Source of the DNA: Desulfobulbaceae bacterium
Lineage (GTDB): Bacteria > Desulfobacterota > Desulfobulbia > Desulfobulbales > Desulfurivibrionaceae
Direction: 5' to 3'
DNA: 32,257 bases
NCBI GenBank assembly: GCA_003557565.1
Contig: PWOG01000004.1
Coordinates: 1-32,257 of the forward strand
A program made the translations under genes and the position numbers. This document shows positions 23,424 through 31,437 of the stretch, piece after piece; position 1 is the stretch's first letter, and each line of letters begins with the position of its first letter. The notes beneath the pieces were generated by a model, which did no database searches, was not told the origin of the DNA, and was given only the letters and a program-made list of their open reading frames with translations.

Positions 23424-23762
23424 ATGAAGATATTAAAACTGTTGTTGCCGGCCCTGATGGTACTGGGCCTGAGTTTTTCGACGGCCTGGGCCGCCGGGCA
23501 GTTGGCGGCCGAAAGAGGCGAGGCAATTTTCAATGACCCAGACTTTGCCGGCATATCAACGTCTTGCAGCTCATGCCACCATAACGGCCAGGGCCTGAAA
23601 AAGGTCGGGGAAAAAACCGGGTTCAACATCCTGGGGGAGACCGAAGCCAGCCTGGAGGATGCGGTAAACTACTGTATCGCGATATTCGGCAATGGCCAGG
23701 CCATTGACGTTGATTCACCAAAGATGAAAGACCTGACTGCCTATATTAAGACCCTGAGATAA
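23424..23762 (+). CDS. Small exported mono-haem cytochrome c
   Basis: The ATG at 23424 gives 112 residues with a textbook signal peptide (MKILKLLLPALMVLGLSFSTAWA, cleavage after about residue 23). An upstream in-frame ATG (23355) would place the signal internally and is rejected. A GGGAG-type site lies about 10 bases upstream. The haem motif is CSSCH at 48-52, with the likely sixth ligand Met101 in SPKMKDLTAYIKTL. The AERGEAIFNDPDFAG region before the haem site is typical of class I cytochromes. It is a periplasmic electron carrier whose partner is unknown. It is probably transcribed alone or with the following CBS gene, 81 bases downstream. Confidence 0.9.
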   Translation: MKILKLLLPALMVLGLSFSTAWAAGQLAAERGEAIFNDPDFAGISTSCSSCHHNGQGLKKVGEKTGFNILGETEASLEDAVNYCIAIFGNGQAIDVDSPKMKDLTAYIKTLR

Positions 23763-23774
23763 CTCGTAACCGGA

Positions 23775-23814
23775 GTCATTGGCAGACAATGACCAAAAAA
23801 AAACGGCACAGCCG
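23775..23814. other. Two small hairpins around a run of nine As between cytochrome c and CBS genes
   Basis: GTCATTG-GCAGA-CAATGAC (23775-23793) is a perfect 7 bp hairpin soon after the cytochrome stop, but A9 rather than T follows it on the plus strand. On the minus strand CGGC-TGT-GCCG (23804-23814) is directly followed by T9, a terminator-like arrangement that would stop antisense transcripts from the methyltransferase side. The stem is only 4 bp. Confidence 0.3.
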
Positions 23815-23843
23815 GTAATATTTTAACCAAATGAGGCAACACC

Positions 23844-24263
23844 ATGGGATTCAACGATGAAGTCAGCAGGGCCGTAAACCGGGATGCTCCCAGCGTTACC
23901 ACCGAAGATACCCTGCTCCAGGCCATGCAGCTCATGGTGGACCACGGCTTGACCGCCCTGCTGGTTAAGTCCGGCGGCGAAGTGAGCGGGGTGATAACGG
24001 ATACGGATCTTCAGTCCAGGATGGAAACAAATAATGATCTTGCCGGAACCATGGTCCTGGAAATCATGACCTCCTGCCAACTGATTACCGGCCAGGCGGC
24101 AAAATTCCCCTGCGTGCAGATGGATTCCGGACTGAACGTGCAGACGGCATTGAGCATCATGAACAAGGCCGGAATGAGGCACCTGGTGATCGCCGGCGAG
24201 GACGACACGCCCATGGCCATAGTCTCCAACATGGATCTTTTCCGGCTTGCCCTGGAGTCGTGA
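23844..24263 (+). CDS. Two-CBS-domain protein
   Basis: The protein has 139 residues; GAGG at about 7 bases upstream supports the ATG. It consists only of a CBS pair. The first is about 10-65 (APSVTTEDTLLQAMQLMVDHG, then ALLVKSGGEVSGVITDTDL). The second is about 85-138 (FPCVQMDSGLNVQTALSIMN, then MRHLVIAGEDDTPMAIVSNMDL). CBS pairs bind adenosine nucleotides or SAM and act as sensors of energy state. No catalytic domain is attached, so it probably regulates a partner protein. It is cytoplasmic. A partner cannot be named from the neighbourhood; a nearby SAM methyltransferase is on the opposite strand. Confidence 0.88.
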   Translation: MGFNDEVSRAVNRDAPSVTTEDTLLQAMQLMVDHGLTALLVKSGGEVSGVITDTDLQSRMETNNDLAGTMVLEIMTSCQLITGQAAKFPCVQMDSGLNVQTALSIMNKAGMRHLVIAGEDDTPMAIVSNMDLFRLALES

Positions 24264-24283
24264 TCCAGGGAAACATGGTCATA

Positions 24284-25123
24284 TTATTGGATTTTCTGTC
24301 CCTGGACCCGGGTGGCTTTCCAGGATAAACCGCCTTCGGGGGTCTCCTTGCTACCGCTAATCCGGTCATTGTCAATGCGTCCCCGATAGACCACCGTCTC
24401 GCCGTCATCATCGAATTGGTGCTCAGCGGTAAACGTGAACCGGTCTCCTTTCACTTTACCGTCGATGATCTTCATTATGGTTTGCCCTTGGCGGCTGACG
24501 CTGCCGCTTATCTTCTGAAAATCCTGGTCAACTTCCATGGCGTAACGGTCACCGTCGCCCCCGGACCACACCCAGGTGCCGGCCATGTTTACCGGAATTA
24601 TCCAGAGATAGATGGTCCGGCCGTTTCTCCTCTGCTGGTCGGGCTCCCAGTTTCCCATGCTGAAGGAATTGGATACCACCCGGGTGCCGGGTTTGAGTTC
24701 CGCCAGCAGTTTGGGCCGCAACCTTAGGTTGACCTCGGGAAGGAGAAACATGGTGACCACGGTGGCGTCTTTGAAGTCGGCCTCAAACAGATCCTGCTCG
24801 ATAAAACGCACCCTGTCGGCTACGCCGGCGGCCTCGGCGTTGGCTTTGCTTTCCCGAACCCGCTGGCGGTCAATCTCGATGCCCACGCCCCGTGCGCCCA
24901 TTTCCGCCGCAGTGATGACGAAGCGGCCGTCACCGCTGCCCAGGTCGTAAACCACATCCCCCTTTCCCACCCCGGCCATGGTCAGCATTTCGACCACGGT
25001 TTCCTGGGGAGTGGGAACATAAGGCACATCGGACGCCATACCACTGCCGGCCAGCAGCCACAAAGCCGTGATCACCGCCAGGCAGCTGCCATTAATCTTC
25101 AACAATGATTTTTGCCTGCTCAT
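24284..25123 (-). CDS. SAM-dependent methyltransferase-like protein with an export signal and C-terminal beta domain
   Basis: The protein has 279 residues; AGGAG about 8 bases upstream of ATG. It begins with a signal-like sequence (LAVITALWLLAGSGMA, cleavage near 30). Next comes a class I methyltransferase core with SAM motif I DLGSGDG (60-66), the acidic position EID (83-85), and FIEQDLFEADFKDATVVTMF. From about 180 a Trp/Asp-rich beta region follows (GTWVWSGGDGDRYAMEVDQDF). SAM is not normally found in the periplasm, so an exported methyltransferase is puzzling: it may be retained as an anchored cytoplasmic protein, or have turned into a binding protein. Its ATG overlaps the permease stop (ATGA), so the two are coupled and both belong to the GH65 operon. 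Confidence 0.82.
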   Translation of the reverse strand: MSRQKSLLKINGSCLAVITALWLLAGSGMASDVPYVPTPQETVVEMLTMAGVGKGDVVYDLGSGDGRFVITAAEMGARGVGIEIDRQRVRESKANAEAAGVADRVRFIEQDLFEADFKDATVVTMFLLPEVNLRLRPKLLAELKPGTRVVSNSFSMGNWEPDQQRRNGRTIYLWIIPVNMAGTWVWSGGDGDRYAMEVDQDFQKISGSVSRQGQTIMKIIDGKVKGDRFTFTAEHQFDDDGETVVYRGRIDNDRISGSKETPEGGLSWKATRVQGQKIQ

Positions 25124-26454
25124 CTTCTTTTCTCCTGATTGTTGGTTGTTACCCGTAAAAGCAGCGGCAGACCGGCGGCCAGCACGGCCAGGCCGACCAG
25201 GGCTCCGGTTCCGGTATAAAGAATACTGGCAATAAGCATATAAAAAGAGACGGCGCAGAAAAAAAGCGGGGTCAGCGGATATGCCGGCACCCGAAAGGGC
25301 CGGTGCCGGCCCGGATCCTTACGCCGGAGAATGAAAAGCGAAATTCCGGCCAGGAGGAAAAAGAGCCAGAACACCGGGGCCGTGTACTCGACCATCATCA
25401 CGAAACCGCTGGGGGAGCCGGTACCCAGCAGAATCAACAGGAGGGCAATGCCGCCCTGGAACAGCAGCGCGTTGACCGGAGTCCCTCTTTTGTCCTGCCA
25501 TTGGCCCAGGAAGGAAAGGCGGGACAAATCACGGCCCAGGGCATAATTGGTGCGGGCCCCGGTGATGATCGAGCCGTTCATGGTACTCAGCGCCGTCAGG
25601 GCGATGAGAATACTGATGAACAGGGCGCCGTGATCCCCCAGAACCAACCGCATAAGATCGGCGGCGACCACCTCCGATTCGGCCATGCCTGCAAGCCCCA
25701 GAACTTTGAGCATAACCAGGTTGGTGCCCAGGTAAAGCAGAGTTATGGCGGCAACACTGTACAGCATCACCCGCACCATGTTGCGACCCGGATTGCCAAC
25801 CTCCGACGACAGGTACGCCGCCTCGCTCCAGCCGCCGTAGGTCAGCAACACAAAGATCATCGCCATGCCCAGGGCCGAACCCTCCGGCATAACGCCTTGA
25901 GCATTGCCGGCCGTTGCCGGATCCACGGTAAAGCCGCTGGCGATGACAAACAGCAGCCCAATGATGATGGTGGCGGTGAAAAGCCTTTGCAGACCGTTGC
26001 CCTGCCTGATGCCGGCAATGTTGGCCACGGTCAGGATAACGACCACCGCCGCCGCGTACAGCGAGGACGAATAAGCGCCCAGGTTCCTCACTTCGGAAAG
26101 ATAATCACCGATGATAAAGGCGAGCATGGCGATGGACCCGGTCTGGATCACGGTCATGCGCGCCCAGGCAAAAAGAAAGCCCGGTCCCGGGCCGAAGGCC
26201 CGGGTGAGAAAGTGATATTCTCCCCCGGCGTGGGGATAACTGGAAGCCAACTCGGCATAACAGAGCGCCCCAACCAGTGAGACCAGACCGCCGGCGACCC
26301 AGACCAGCAGAAATATGCCCTCGTTACCGGCACTGGCAGCGACAATGGAAGGAGTTTTAAAAATGCCGGCGCCAACCACTATACCGATGACAATGACCAC
26401 CGCATCGCCAATGGAGAGCGTACCCCCGGGGCTGGTCGGTTGTTTTTTACTCAT
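25120..26454 (-). CDS. APC-superfamily amino acid permease
   Basis: The ATG at 26454 overlaps the stop of the GH65 gene (ATGA), giving 444 residues; the open frame extends further upstream only as antiparallel overlap with the GH65 gene. About twelve hydrophobic segments are visible. TM1 carries the substrate-binding GxGIF-type motif (VGAGIFKTPS), and the pattern LCYAELASSYPHAGGEYHFL is typical of the family. The C-terminal part PRVPAYPLTPLFF-like segment (RPFRVPAYPLTPLFF) is also typical. It should import an amino acid or related compound across the inner membrane by ion coupling. Its tight coupling to a disaccharide phosphorylase is unexpected. The substrate cannot be predicted. Confidence 0.92.
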   Translation of the reverse strand: MSKKQPTSPGGTLSIGDAVVIVIGIVVGAGIFKTPSIVAASAGNEGIFLLVWVAGGLVSLVGALCYAELASSYPHAGGEYHFLTRAFGPGPGFLFAWARMTVIQTGSIAMLAFIIGDYLSEVRNLGAYSSSLYAAAVVVILTVANIAGIRQGNGLQRLFTATIIIGLLFVIASGFTVDPATAGNAQGVMPEGSALGMAMIFVLLTYGGWSEAAYLSSEVGNPGRNMVRVMLYSVAAITLLYLGTNLVMLKVLGLAGMAESEVVAADLMRLVLGDHGALFISILIALTALSTMNGSIITGARTNYALGRDLSRLSFLGQWQDKRGTPVNALLFQGGIALLLILLGTGSPSGFVMMVEYTAPVFWLFFLLAGISLFILRRKDPGRHRPFRVPAYPLTPLFFCAVSFYMLIASILYTGTGALVGLAVLAAGLPLLLRVTTNNQEKRR

Positions 26455-28919
26455 TTTCGCAGGTTGGCGGCACGTGCGGCCCGGTTCTCGTCGCGATCGC
26501 GCTCGTGGGGCTTGATCAGGCGGAACTCGCAGGTATCGCCGGGGGCGATCTGGCGGAAACGGCCCCGGTAGGCCACGGTAACCAGGTTGGCGGTAAACGA
26601 GCACCTGGAGATCCGGAGGGTGTCGTGGTTGACCTCCAGGGCCAGCATCTGCCGCCGATACCGCAACTGTGTCCTTAAGCGGCCGAGATCGGCGGGCAGC
26701 GCGGGATCGAAATGAAGCACATTGGCCCGCATCTCGATACCGAGATAGCACCGCTGGATCAGATCGATGGTACCGGCCATCGCCCCCAGGTGGATGCCTT
26801 CCGAGGTGGTGCCGCCCTGGATATCGGCAATGTCGCTGTCCAGGGCGCGCTGAAAGAGATGCCAGGAGCCGGAGCGGTCGGAACGGGCCAGCACCCAGGA
26901 ATTGGCTACCTGGCTCAGGGTCGAGCCGTGGGAGGTGCGGGCGAGGTAGTAATCGACGTTGCGGGGAATGGTATCGGGATAAAAGGGATAGCCCAACTGT
27001 TCAAACAAAAGGGTCAACTCCTCGGCGGAGAAAAGATAGAACAGCATCAGAACATCGGCCTGCTTGGAAACCTTGTAACGGTTCGGGGTGTCGTCCTCGG
27101 CCTCCAGGATGCGGTCCAGGCGCTGGATGTCGCCGTATTTGCTCTTATAACCCTGCCAGTCGAACTCCTCGAGATCGCCGTAGCCCTCGAACTGACTGAT
27201 GATGCCATCGCCATGGAACGGCACCCGCAGTTTGCAGCTCACCTCCTGCCACAGTTCGGTTTCCTCTAGCCGCAGGCCAATGCGCTCACAAAGCATCCGG
27301 CCATGAAATTTGGGCAGCATGTCCAGCACGTCCAGGGCCCGGCTCAGCACCCAGGCCGCCATGACATTGGTATAGGCGTTGTTGTCCAGTCCCATCTCCT
27401 GCCGGGAATTGTTGCCGGGATAGGCGGTATGATACTCATCGGGCCCCATGACCCCATGGATTTCATAGCGGTCAATGGCGGCGTTGTAGGTGGTAAGGCT
27501 GACCCATAACCGGGCGATCTCCAACAGCATTTCGGCCCCGTAGTAATAAAGGAACTCGTGGTCCTCGGTGGCCTGGTAATAGCCCCAGATGTTATAGGCA
27601 ATGGCCGCGTTGATATGGCGTTGAAGCTGGGTATTGTCCGGCAGCCAGCGGCCCGAACGGGGGTTTAGATGCAGGTCTTGAGTTTCCTCCCGGCCGGTGC
27701 TGCCGCTTTGCCATGGATACATGGCCCCCGCATAGCCCGCTTCCCGGGCCGCCCGCCGCGCTTCCGGCAGGCGCCGGTGGCGGTATCGCAGCAGGGCCCG
27801 GGTCAACACCGGCATCCGCAGGGTCAGGAAAGGGAAAATAAAGAGTTCATCCCAGAAGATGTGGCCGCGATAGGCCTCACCATGCCAACCCCGGGCGGGA
27901 ACCCCGACGTCGCGGTCGGCGGTGTGAAAAGACACCGTCTGCAACAGATGAAAGATATGGACCCGGAGTTTCAACTCGGTGCCCTGGTCCGTCTGCTCTT
28001 CCAGATCGATGCCGCCGTTTTCCCAGAGGTGCTTCCAGGCCAGGGCGTGATCCGCCAGGAGATCGTCGAAACGGCCGGCATCGGCAAGGGCTTTGCGGGC
28101 CGCCAGGCCGGGCTCGGAGATCGCTCGATCAAGGGAGGTGTACATGGCCATGATCTTCTCGACCACCACCCCCTCCCCCCGGGCCAGATTGATGATCATT
28201 TCCTGGCCCACCTGATGGTCATCGACGTGGTTGCTGCATTCAGCCTCGAGCTCGGTTTTGTTCCGATACATGCGGGTGCGGGCGGCCTGGGCCACCTGGA
28301 TCAGGGACTGGTTGGTCCGGACCCGGAGGAACATGGTGTCCGGGGCCGGATGATCCCGCTGCATGATCTCGAGATGCCGATTGGCCAGCTCGCGGTAACG
28401 CCGCACTCCGCTGTTGGTGACCCCGCCATCCAGAGCACTGCGGACCGTCAGGCGTCCCGTCCAGTTCTCGGCCCGGAGTTCGACACAGAGCCCGGCCAGG
28501 TGGGGATTAGCCATGCTGACCAGGCGGCGCTCCCGCCAGCTCGTGGTGCGGCCGCCGGCATCACGGAAGCGCAGCTCGCGGTTAAGCAGGCCCGTTTTAA
28601 GATCCAGCACCTGGCGATAGGCAAGAATTTCCACCTCGTCGAGGCGAAACCATGGGCCGTCGTCGATGCTGAAGGTCAGGGGCAGCCAGTTCGGCATGTT
28701 GACCAGATCCTCGTTCTCCACGTCCCTGCCGGCAATCCTGGTCTGCAGGCGGTTGTACCCGCCGGCCAGGTAAGTTCCCGGATAATGCACCTCGTCGGCC
28801 GGGCTGTCGGGAGCGCCCCCCCGGGTGGCGAAACAGCCGTTGCCCAGGGTGCACAAGGCCTCGCGCACCCCTTCTTGTTCAGGGTTGTAGTCATCGTAAA
28901 CGAAATGCCAGGAGTCCAT
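26451..28919 (-). CDS. Glycoside hydrolase family 65 protein (disaccharide phosphorylase type)
   Basis: The best start is ATG 28919 (AGAGG about 5 bases upstream; the protein then begins MDSWHFVYDDYNPEQEG, the family's usual start), giving 822 residues. A TTG at 29018 would add 33 residues. The N-terminal GH65 beta-sandwich is followed by the catalytic (alpha/alpha)6 barrel with HIFWDELFIFPFLTLR, YPWQSGSTGREE and the general acid E495 in GVMGPDEYH. The C-terminal region forms another beta domain. GH65 enzymes phosphorolyse trehalose, maltose, kojibiose, nigerose or trehalose 6-phosphate, releasing beta-glucose 1-phosphate. The upstream HAD-OtsB protein carries a beta-phosphoglucomutase and a trehalose-phosphatase domain, so trehalose or its phosphate is the favoured substrate (inference). 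Confidence 0.93.
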   Translation of the reverse strand: MDSWHFVYDDYNPEQEGVREALCTLGNGCFATRGGAPDSPADEVHYPGTYLAGGYNRLQTRIAGRDVENEDLVNMPNWLPLTFSIDDGPWFRLDEVEILAYRQVLDLKTGLLNRELRFRDAGGRTTSWRERRLVSMANPHLAGLCVELRAENWTGRLTVRSALDGGVTNSGVRRYRELANRHLEIMQRDHPAPDTMFLRVRTNQSLIQVAQAARTRMYRNKTELEAECSNHVDDHQVGQEMIINLARGEGVVVEKIMAMYTSLDRAISEPGLAARKALADAGRFDDLLADHALAWKHLWENGGIDLEEQTDQGTELKLRVHIFHLLQTVSFHTADRDVGVPARGWHGEAYRGHIFWDELFIFPFLTLRMPVLTRALLRYRHRRLPEARRAAREAGYAGAMYPWQSGSTGREETQDLHLNPRSGRWLPDNTQLQRHINAAIAYNIWGYYQATEDHEFLYYYGAEMLLEIARLWVSLTTYNAAIDRYEIHGVMGPDEYHTAYPGNNSRQEMGLDNNAYTNVMAAWVLSRALDVLDMLPKFHGRMLCERIGLRLEETELWQEVSCKLRVPFHGDGIISQFEGYGDLEEFDWQGYKSKYGDIQRLDRILEAEDDTPNRYKVSKQADVLMLFYLFSAEELTLLFEQLGYPFYPDTIPRNVDYYLARTSHGSTLSQVANSWVLARSDRSGSWHLFQRALDSDIADIQGGTTSEGIHLGAMAGTIDLIQRCYLGIEMRANVLHFDPALPADLGRLRTQLRYRRQMLALEVNHDTLRISRCSFTANLVTVAYRGRFRQIAPGDTCEFRLIKPHERDRDENRAARAANLRK

Positions 28920-29035
28920 AAATGCCTCTTGGGGAAACGCCTCGTAATTATCCGGGGTACCGGGCCGGACAGTTACCTTGCCACCTGGTTTTTCGTAACC
29001 GCTCACCAGGGCCAGCAACCTGTAAATTTAACGGG

Positions 29036-29147
29036 ACGTAACCGAACAGCCGTGCCGCAGATTCTGGTAAGCAGCCCGGCGCGGCGTACATAGGGTACTC
29101 AAGCCGGGCTGGTCGCCCGAAGGTGTGGTGCGGCTGTTCGGTTACGT
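29036..29147. repeat. Long nested inverted repeat between HAD-OtsB and GH65 genes
   Basis: The outer arms ACGTAACCGAACAGCCG (29036-29052) and CGGCTGTTCGGTTACGT (29131-29147) are perfect over 17 bases. Inner arms AGCCCGGC (29073-29080) and GCCGGGCT (29103-29110) are perfect over 8. The structure starts 4 bases after the HAD-OtsB stop codon region. On the minus strand it would form a large RNA hairpin in the 231-base gap before GH65. Terminal inverted repeats suggest a MITE-like element; no target-site duplication was found. Confidence 0.65.
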
Positions 29148-29150
29148 TTT

Positions 29151-30776
29151 TCAGCCACGGTCCGGTGGCGTCTTTTCCTTTGCCGCCGCCAGGGTGACCA
29201 GAAGCTCCAGGAAACTTTTGACCTCCCCGGGGTCGGCCAGGGCATAGTCGGCGGCGGTGGGACGGGACTCGTGATCGCGCACGGCAATCCCCAGCCCGCG
29301 ACCGGCAAGGGCCCGGAAGGCATACTCATCGGTGATATCGTCGCCGACATAAAACGGCACCACCCCGGGACCGTCAAGACCCAGCTGCTCCAGCAGCCAG
29401 AGTACCGCCCGGCCCTTGTTCCAGGCGATGCCGGGCTGGATCTCGAACACCTTCTTGCCCAGGCCCCGGTGCAGGCCCTGATGATCGGCCAGCACCCGCT
29501 CCACCACATCTTCAATCTGCGGTACATCCTTTTCGTCCACCCGGCGGTAATGCACCGCGATCGAAAAACGTTTACGCTCCACGGCGTGGCCCTCGATTCC
29601 GGACAGCCCGTCGCGCAAGCGCTCTTCCACCCGGTCGAGCTCGGGCAAAAAATCGGCGCCCTTTTCCAGGCTTTTGCTCCACCCCTGGGGGCCGGCGATT
29701 TCAAAACCGTGACTGCCGGCATAAAAAACCGACTCAATACCCACCAGTTCCTGCAGCTTCTTAAGATCGCGCCCGCTGACGATGGCGACCTTGCAGTGCC
29801 GGGCCAGCTCGGTAACGGCACGGCGCATGTCAGCCCCGAGCAGGGCCCGGGTATGATCCTCGACTATGGGGGTAAGGGTGCCGTCGTAATCGAGAAAGAC
29901 CACCGGGGTGCCGGTGGCCAAACGCTGCCGAAGCTCTTTTCTCCCTTCCTCGACGGCGGGCAGATTTGCCAGGGTTTTAACCTTCAGGGTCTGGTCCGAA
30001 TTCAGGACCAGTTCGGCGACATCCCGGACCACGAGCCGGGCACCCGCTTTTTTCAGCTCGTTGCCGTGGTTGTCGCGGTCAACGCCGATCACCAGGCCGA
30101 AGCCGCCCCGCTTGCCGGCTTCGACTCCGGCGATGGCATCTTCCAGGACAGCGGCCTGTTCCGGTTCCACATTCAGGCGGGACGCGGCTTCCAGCAACAT
30201 CGCCGGCTCCGGCTTGCCGGGCAGACCAAGCTCGGCCAGGTCACTGCCGTCAACGCTGACGTCGAACAATTCAGCCGCTTGCGCGTTGTCCAGTACCGCT
30301 GCGGCGTTGCGGCTGGCGGAAAAAACCGCCACCTTGAGGCCGCCCTGTCGCAGCTCCATAATCAGCCGCCGGGTTCCGGGATAAACCTCGACCCGGTTCT
30401 CCTTCAGCCAGGCGTTGAAGTAATCGTTCTTGCGATTGCCCAGGCCGCAGATGGTCTCCCGCTCCGGGGGATCACTCTCGTCGCCGTATGGCAGCTCAAT
30501 GCCTCGGGAATCAAGAAAGCTCCCGACTCCTTCGTAGCGTGGCTTGCCGTCGATATAGCGGCGATAATCGCGATCGGGATCGAAGGGAGACAGGGTTTCA
30601 CCGCCGCCGGAGGCGCGCCCCTGCAGGAATTCGGTAAACAGGCGCTGCCAGGCGGCAATATGGGCAGTGGCGGTATCGGTGACCACCCCGTCCATATCGA
30701 AGAGCACCCCGGCAAGCGCCGGCAACGGGCCGGCGGCGCCGGTGGTCGATTGCGGCACTCTGTGACCGTTTACCAT
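29151..30776 (-). CDS. Fusion of beta-phosphoglucomutase-like HAD hydrolase and trehalose-6-phosphate phosphatase (OtsB)
   Basis: The ATG at 30776 (GGTGG 4 bases upstream) gives 541 residues; ATG 30818 or 30815 would add 13-14 but has no ribosome-binding site. The N-terminal HAD domain (about 20-265) has DMDGVVTD (nucleophile D27, acid D29), FSASR, GKPEP and LEDAIAGVEAG, all as in beta-phosphoglucomutases. The second half (about 285-535) is an OtsB domain with FLDYDGTLTP (D296, D298), VSGRD, GSHGFE and FYVGDDITDE. Mutase would convert beta-G1P to G6P, and OtsB would dephosphorylate trehalose 6-phosphate. Domain order matches the first two-thirds of mycobacterial OtsB1 (Rv2006), whose third domain, GH65, is the next gene here. 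It is cytoplasmic, and the first gene of the operon. Confidence 0.92.
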   Translation of the reverse strand: MVNGHRVPQSTTGAAGPLPALAGVLFDMDGVVTDTATAHIAAWQRLFTEFLQGRASGGGETLSPFDPDRDYRRYIDGKPRYEGVGSFLDSRGIELPYGDESDPPERETICGLGNRKNDYFNAWLKENRVEVYPGTRRLIMELRQGGLKVAVFSASRNAAAVLDNAQAAELFDVSVDGSDLAELGLPGKPEPAMLLEAASRLNVEPEQAAVLEDAIAGVEAGKRGGFGLVIGVDRDNHGNELKKAGARLVVRDVAELVLNSDQTLKVKTLANLPAVEEGRKELRQRLATGTPVVFLDYDGTLTPIVEDHTRALLGADMRRAVTELARHCKVAIVSGRDLKKLQELVGIESVFYAGSHGFEIAGPQGWSKSLEKGADFLPELDRVEERLRDGLSGIEGHAVERKRFSIAVHYRRVDEKDVPQIEDVVERVLADHQGLHRGLGKKVFEIQPGIAWNKGRAVLWLLEQLGLDGPGVVPFYVGDDITDEYAFRALAGRGLGIAVRDHESRPTAADYALADPGEVKSFLELLVTLAAAKEKTPPDRG

Positions 30777-30924
30777 TTTGCCACCGTGATCACTAACATG
30801 TGCACTGGCACCCATCATCGAGGAAAAGCGGCCGCCCCTTCCGCCGCTCTTGTGGTGCCCTGCTCAGCCACGGCCTGTTCAAAAAAAGAGGCATGAGTTT
30901 TCTCCGCGATTTGTCAAAATATCT

Positions 30925-31212
30925 TTAATTACCCAGCAGAATTTTCACCACACCAAGCACTCCCAACAGGGTCAAAATGCACAAAATAATGCCGATCACC
31001 GCTATCCATCGCTGAACCGGGGACCTCAGGGCAAACAACCCGACCACAATCCCGGCAATCGCCGGAACAAATGCAAGCGGCCGAAAAAAGATCAGGGCAA
31101 TCAAGCTGACCAGGCCAAGAATCAAGGCTGAAACTGCGGCGAAATTCTTTTGATTGCTGCCTTCGCCTTCCAACCCTGATGTTTGATAATCCACAGTTCT
31201 CGGTGTCGTCAT
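30925..31212 (-). CDS. Small membrane protein, DUF4190 family
   Basis: ATG 31212 is preferred because AAAGGAGAGG lies about 8 bases upstream; the longer open frame to 31284 has no such site. The 95 residues have a hydrophilic N-terminus (TTPRTVDYQTSGLEGEG) and then the DUF4190 pattern: a hydrophobic helix AALSALILGLVSLIALIFF-like stretch (SALILGLVSLIALIFF), a short P-A-G-rich linker, VGLFALRS, and a second and third hydrophobic segment ending VKILLGN. Such proteins are small inner-membrane proteins with unknown function. It is a single gene between the trehalose operon and the MEMO-like gene. Confidence 0.8.
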   Translation of the reverse strand: MTTPRTVDYQTSGLEGEGSNQKNFAAVSALILGLVSLIALIFFRPLAFVPAIAGIVVGLFALRSPVQRWIAVIGIILCILTLLGVLGVVKILLGN

Positions 31213-31259
31213 GTCGCCTCTCCTTTTGCTCGTATAATCCTGGCATCCCGCACCCTCAA

Positions 31260-31280
31260 AAAACCCTTGACAAGGGTTTT
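31260..31280 (-). terminator. Perfect 9 bp hairpin with tri-loop upstream of the DUF4190 gene
   Basis: AAAACCCTT-GAC-AAGGGTTTT is a perfect inverted repeat. On the minus strand the stem runs into TTTTTT, like an intrinsic terminator, yet no minus-strand gene precedes it within the window. It lies 48 bases upstream of the DUF4190 ATG, so it could be a leader attenuator or an operator. Confidence 0.35.
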
Positions 31281-31437
31281 CCATGATTTGATAGTTTCAG
31301 TATATGTTTTTTCCGGCGAAAGGATCAAGGCGAAGTTGCCAGCAGAAGAAAAAGTTAAATAAACAGCATGGTTATTCTGTCGGCGCGGCCATGAATTCAG
31401 GGCGCCGTGGAGCAGGCTTTGCTGGCGGGAGGAGGTT

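Noticed and set aside
27669..29093. 474-codon plus-strand open frame opposite GH65
   Set aside because: Antisense shadow of GH65; no recognisable motifs and no upstream signals.
29271..30896. 541-codon plus-strand open frame opposite HAD-OtsB
   Set aside because: Antisense shadow; the HAD and OtsB catalytic motifs lie on the minus strand.
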